In this document: one piece after another, positions 59,897-64,000 of the stretch
Numbering within the stretch: the first letter of the stretch is position 1
How the letters are laid out: each line of letters begins with the position of its first letter
Assembly: GCF_937616625.2 (NCBI RefSeq)
Contig: NC_065571.1
Coordinates: 32,077,879-32,141,878, forward strand
Source: Mercurialis annua
Lineage: Eukaryota > Streptophyta > Magnoliopsida > Malpighiales > Euphorbiaceae
Direction of reading: 5' to 3'
DNA: 64,000 bases
The notes under the pieces: model-generated
What the model saw: the letters and a program-made list of their open reading frames with translations, nothing else
Databases searched by the model: none
What the model was told of the DNA's origin: nothing
Translations under genes and position numbers: made by a program

Positions 59897-62705
59897 CCAA
59901 ACAGTTTGTTACATAACCTTTGTAAACGTTTGGCTTAAATTGATAAAAAGGTGAAACATTTATATTTGTTTCGTAACGTTTGCAAACGTTCGGCTTAAAT
60001 CGCTAGAAACGTTAGGATTTATTTCGTACCGTTTTAAATGTTTGGCTTAAATCGCTAAAATGGGTCAATTTTTGGATTTGTTTTGTAATGTTTGTAAATG
60101 TTTGGCTTAAATAGCTGAAAATGTGAAATGTTTGGGTTTGTTTCGAAACGTTTGTAAACATTTGGCTTAAATTACTAAAAAGGTGAAACACTTGGATTTG
60201 TTTTGTAACATTTGTAAAAGTTTGGCTTAAATCGCTAAAAAGGTGAAACGTTTGGTTTTGTTTTGTAACGTTTGTAAATGTTTGGCTTAAATCGCTAAAA
60301 ATGTGAAACTTTTAGATTTGTCTCGTAACATTTGTAAACATTTGGCTTATATTGCTAAAATGGGGAAACGTTTGGATTTGTTTTGTAACGTTGGTAAACG
60401 TTTGGCCTAAATTGCTGAAAATGTGAAACATTTGAATTTGTTTCGCAACGTTTATAAATGATTGGCTTAAATCGCTAAAAAGGTAAAACGTTTGGTTTTG
60501 TTTCATAACCTTTGTAAACGTTTTGCTTAAATCGCTAAAGAGGTGAAACGTTTCGATTTGTTTCGTAATATTTGTAAACGTTTGGCTTAAATCGCTAAAA
60601 AGGTGAAACATTTCTATTTGTTTCGTAACGTTTGTAACGTTTGGCTTAAATCGCTAAAAGGTGAAACGTTTGGATTTGTTTCGTAACGTTTATAAACGTT
60701 TGGCTTAAATTGCTAAAAAGGGGAAACGTTTGAATTTTTTTGTAACGTTTGTAAACATTTGGTTTTGTTTTGTAATGTTTGTAAACGTTTGGCTTATATA
60801 GATACTAAGGTGAAACATTTGGCTTAAATCGCTAAAAAGGTGAAACATTTGGATTTGTTTCGAAACGTATGTAAATGTTTGGCATAAATTGCTAAAAAGG
60901 TGAAACGCTTGGATTTGTTTCGTAACGTTTGTAAACGTTTGGCATAAATCGCTAAAATGGTGAAAGGTTTGGATTTGTTTCGTAACGTTTGTAAACGTTT
61001 GGCTTAAATAGCTAAAAAGGTGAAACGTTTGGATTCGTTTTGTAACGTTTGTAAACGTTTAATTTATATTGCTAAAAAGGTGAAATGTTTGAGTTTGTTT
61101 CGTAACGTTTGTAGTGTTTGGTTTAAATCGCTAAAAATGTGTAACGTTTGGATTTGTTTTGTAACATTTGGCTAAATTGCTAAAGAGGTAAAACGTTTGG
61201 ATTTGTTTCCTAACGTTTGTAAACGTTTAGTTTAAATTGTCTAAAAAGGTGAAAGTTTGGATTTGTTTCGTAACGTTTGTAAACGTCTGGCTTAAATAGC
61301 TAAAAAGGTGAAAAGTTTGGATTTGTTTCGTAACGTTTGTAAACATTTGGCTTAAATAGCTAAAAAGGTGAAACGTTTGATTTATTTCGCAACGTTTTTA
61401 AATGTTTTGCTTAAATCACTAAAAAATGTGAAACGTTTGGATTTGTTTCGTAACATCTGGCTTAAATTGCTAAAAAGGTGAAACATTTAGATTTGTTTCG
61501 TAATGTTTGTAAACTTTTGGCTTAAATTGCTAAAAAGGTTAAATGTTTGGATTTGTTTAGTAATGTTTTTAAACGTTTGGTCTTGTTTTATAACGTTTGT
61601 AAACGTTTGGCTTAAATTGCGAAAAAGGTGAAACGTTTGGTTTTGTTTCGTAACGTTTTAAACGTTTGGTTTTCTTTAGTAACGTTTGTAAATGTTTGGC
61701 TTAAATAGCTAAAAAGGCGAAACATTTGGATTTGTTTCTTAACGTTTGTAAATGTTTGGCCATTTATAAACGTTTGTAAACGGTTGGCTTAAATGGCTAA
61801 AAAGGTGTAACGTTTGTTTTTATTTCATAATATTTGGCTTAAATTGCTAAAAAAGGGAAACGTTTAGATTTGTTTTATAATGTTTGTAAACATTTGGCCA
61901 TTTATAAACGTTAGTAAACGTTTGGCCATTTATAAACATTTGTAAACGTTTGGCCATTTATAAACGTTTGTAAACATTTGGCTTAAATTGCTAAAAAGGT
62001 GAAACGTTTGGTTTTATTTCGTAAAGTTTGTAAACGTTTGACTTAAATCGCTAAAAAGGTGAAACGCTTCGCTTCAATCGCTAAAAAGGTGAAATTTTTG
62101 GACTTGTTTCGTAATCTTTGTAAACGTTTTGCTTAAATTGCTAAAAAGGGAAAACGTTTGGATTTGTAACGTAACATTTGTAAACGTTTGGCTTAAATCG
62201 CTATAAAGGTGAACCGTTTGGATTTGTTTCATAACGTTTGTAAACGTTTGGCTTAAATTGCTAAAAAGGCGAAACGCTAGGTTTTGTTTCGTAACCTTTG
62301 TAAACGTTTGGCTTAAATTGCTAAAAAGATAAAACGTTTGGATTTGTTTCGCAATTTTGTTTGTAACGTTTGTAAACGTTTGACTTAAATTTCTAAAAAG
62401 GTTAAACGTTTGGATTTGTTTTTTAACATTTGTAAATGTTTGGTTTAAATTGCTAAAAAGGTGAAACGTTTGGATTTTTTTTGGTAACGTTTGTACACGT
62501 TTGGCTTAAATTGCTAAAAGGTAAAACGGTTGGATTTGTTTCGTAACGTTTGTAAATGTTTGGCTTAAATTGCTAAATAGGCGAAACGTTTGGACTTGTT
62601 TTGTAACGTTTGTAAATGTTTGGCTTAAATCGCTAAAAAGGTGAAAAGTTTGGTTTTTTTTCGTAACGTTTGTAAACGTTCGGCTTAAATCGCAAAATAG
62701 GTGAA
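59897..62705 (-). repeat. Reverse satellite block
   Basis: About 47 reverse monomers. 60755-62705 is the paralogue of 55610-55915 plus 58224-59507, without the LTR. Clusters of GGCCATTTATAAACG inserts are expanded here (61757-61975) relative to the other copy. No gene is visible. Confidence 0.94.
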
Positions 62706-63125
62706 ACATTTACAAACGTTACGAAAAAAATCCAAACGTTTCACCTTTTTAGCAATTTAAGCCAAATGTTTACAAGGTTATGAAACAAAGGCAAACCCCA
62801 TTTTAGCGATTTAACTTAAACGTTTACAAAAGTAACGAAACAAAGACAAACGTTTACAAACGTTACGAAACAAAGACAAACGTTTATGAACGTTACGAAA
62901 TAAATCCAAATGTTTCACCTTTTTTGCAATTTACGCCAAATGTTTACAAACGATACGAAACAAATCCAGGCATTTCACCTTTTAAGCAATTTAAGCTAAA
63001 CATTTACAAACGTTACGGAACAAAACCAAACGTTTCACAATTTTTGCGATTTAAGCCAAATGTTTACAAACATTACGAAACAAATCCAATCCAAACGTTT
63101 CCCCATTTTAGCAATTTAAGCCAAG
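62706..63125 (+). repeat. Forward satellite island, second copy
   Basis: Copy of the 59508-59896 island, entered through the same shared AAACATTT and left near AAGCCAAGCATTTTGTTTC. Confidence 0.92.
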
Positions 63126-64000
63126 CATTTTGTTTCATAACCTTTGTAAATGTTTGGCTTAAATCGCTAAAAAGGTAAAACATTTGGATTTGTTTCGTAA
63201 CGTTTGCAAACGTTTTGGCTTAATTCGCTAAAAAGGAGAAACGTTTCGATTTGTTTCGTAACGTTTGTAAACGTTTGGCTTAAATCGCTAAAAAGGTGAA
63301 ACATTTGGATTTGTTTTGTAACGTTTGTTAATGTTTGGCTTAAATCGCTAAAAAGGTGAAACGTTTGGATTTGTTTTCTAACGTTTATAAACGTTTGGCT
63401 TAAATTGCTAAAAAGGTGAAACGCTTGGATTTGTTTCGTAACGCTTGGAAGCGTTATGTTTCGTTGCGTAACGTTTGTAAACGTCTAGCTTAAATTGCTA
63501 AAAATGTGAAATGCTTGGATTTGTTTCATAACGTTTGTAAACGTTTGGCTTAAATCGCTAAAAAGGTGAAACGTTTTGATTTGTTTCGTAATGTTTTAAA
63601 CGTTTGGCTTTAATCGCTAAAAGGTTAAAAGTTTGGATTTATTTCGTAACCCTTGTAAATGTTTGTGTTCAATCGCTAAAAAGGTGAAACGTTTAGATTT
63701 GTTTCATAGCGTTTGTAAACGTTTGGCTTAAATCACTAAAAAGGTAAAACGTTTGGATTTGTTTTGTAACGTTTATAAACGTTTGGCTTAAATTGCTGAA
63801 AAGGTGAAACGCTTGGATTTGTTTCGTAACGCTTGGAAGCGTTATGTTTTGTTGCGTAATGTTTGTTAACGTCTAGCTTAAATTGCTAAAAATGTGAAAC
63901 GCTTGGATTTGTTTCATAATGTTTGTAAACGTTTGACTTAAATCGCTAAAAAGGTGAAATGTTTAAAATTGTTTCGTAATGTTTTAAATGTTTGGCTTAA
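63126..64000 (-). repeat. Reverse satellite block to window end
   Basis: Reverse monomers. A 360-bp sub-repeat is visible: the CGTAACGCTTGGAAGCGTTATG monomer at 63437 recurs at 63825. The array continues past the window edge. Confidence 0.94.

Noticed and set aside
1..64000. Interstitial telomere repeat
   Set aside because: No TTTAGGG tandem runs; the TTTAGCG in each monomer is part of the 60-bp unit.

Overview
This is nuclear DNA from a flowering plant, probably a eudicot (an inference), and it is almost entirely repetitive heterochromatin. About 45 kb of the 64 kb is one satellite family with a 60-bp monomer, roughly 750 copies. The rest is three kinds of transposon remnant sitting in the satellite: Ty3/gypsy LTR sequences with a long LTR (TGTAATACCC...GGTCGTGACA), one CACTA DNA transposon, and a decayed gag reading frame. 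No intact host gene is present. The many short open frames are by-products of a 60-bp repeat (20 codons), one frame of which has no stop in the consensus.

Layout: 1-13928 satellite in forward orientation (AAACGTTTAC first), with a nearly identical 4,436-bp tandem duplication. 13930-18489 satellite in reverse orientation. 18490-20862 solo LTR with a 5-bp target duplication (GTTTG). 20863-22431 reverse satellite. 22432-30553 a minus-strand LTR retrotransposon: truncated 3' LTR, 4.36-kb internal region with polypurine tract, gag pseudogene and tRNA-iMet primer binding site, then a complete 5' LTR. 30554-39968 mainly reverse satellite with short forward islands and nested duplications. 39969-45128 CACTA element carrying exon fragments of leucine carboxyl methyltransferase 1 (LCMT1) and fructokinase. 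45129-46317 fragment of a second LTR subfamily. 46318-55915 satellite that switches strand repeatedly. 55916-58223 plus-strand solo LTR of a third subfamily. 58224-64000 satellite, mainly reverse.

The most unusual features are these. (1) The monomer carries the self-complementary octamer AAACGTTT every 30 bp, and many of the roughly 20 strand switches fall on it. (2) All the LTR subfamilies carry arrays of GC-rich hairpin palindromes at a similar position, but with different palindrome sequences. (3) One retrotransposon insertion site is seen empty, as a solo LTR, and as a longer element in paralogous satellite blocks. (4) The CACTA element has captured pieces of at least two host genes with exon-intron structure still readable. 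Nothing here was checked by database search; identities of gene fragments rest on recognised protein motifs.
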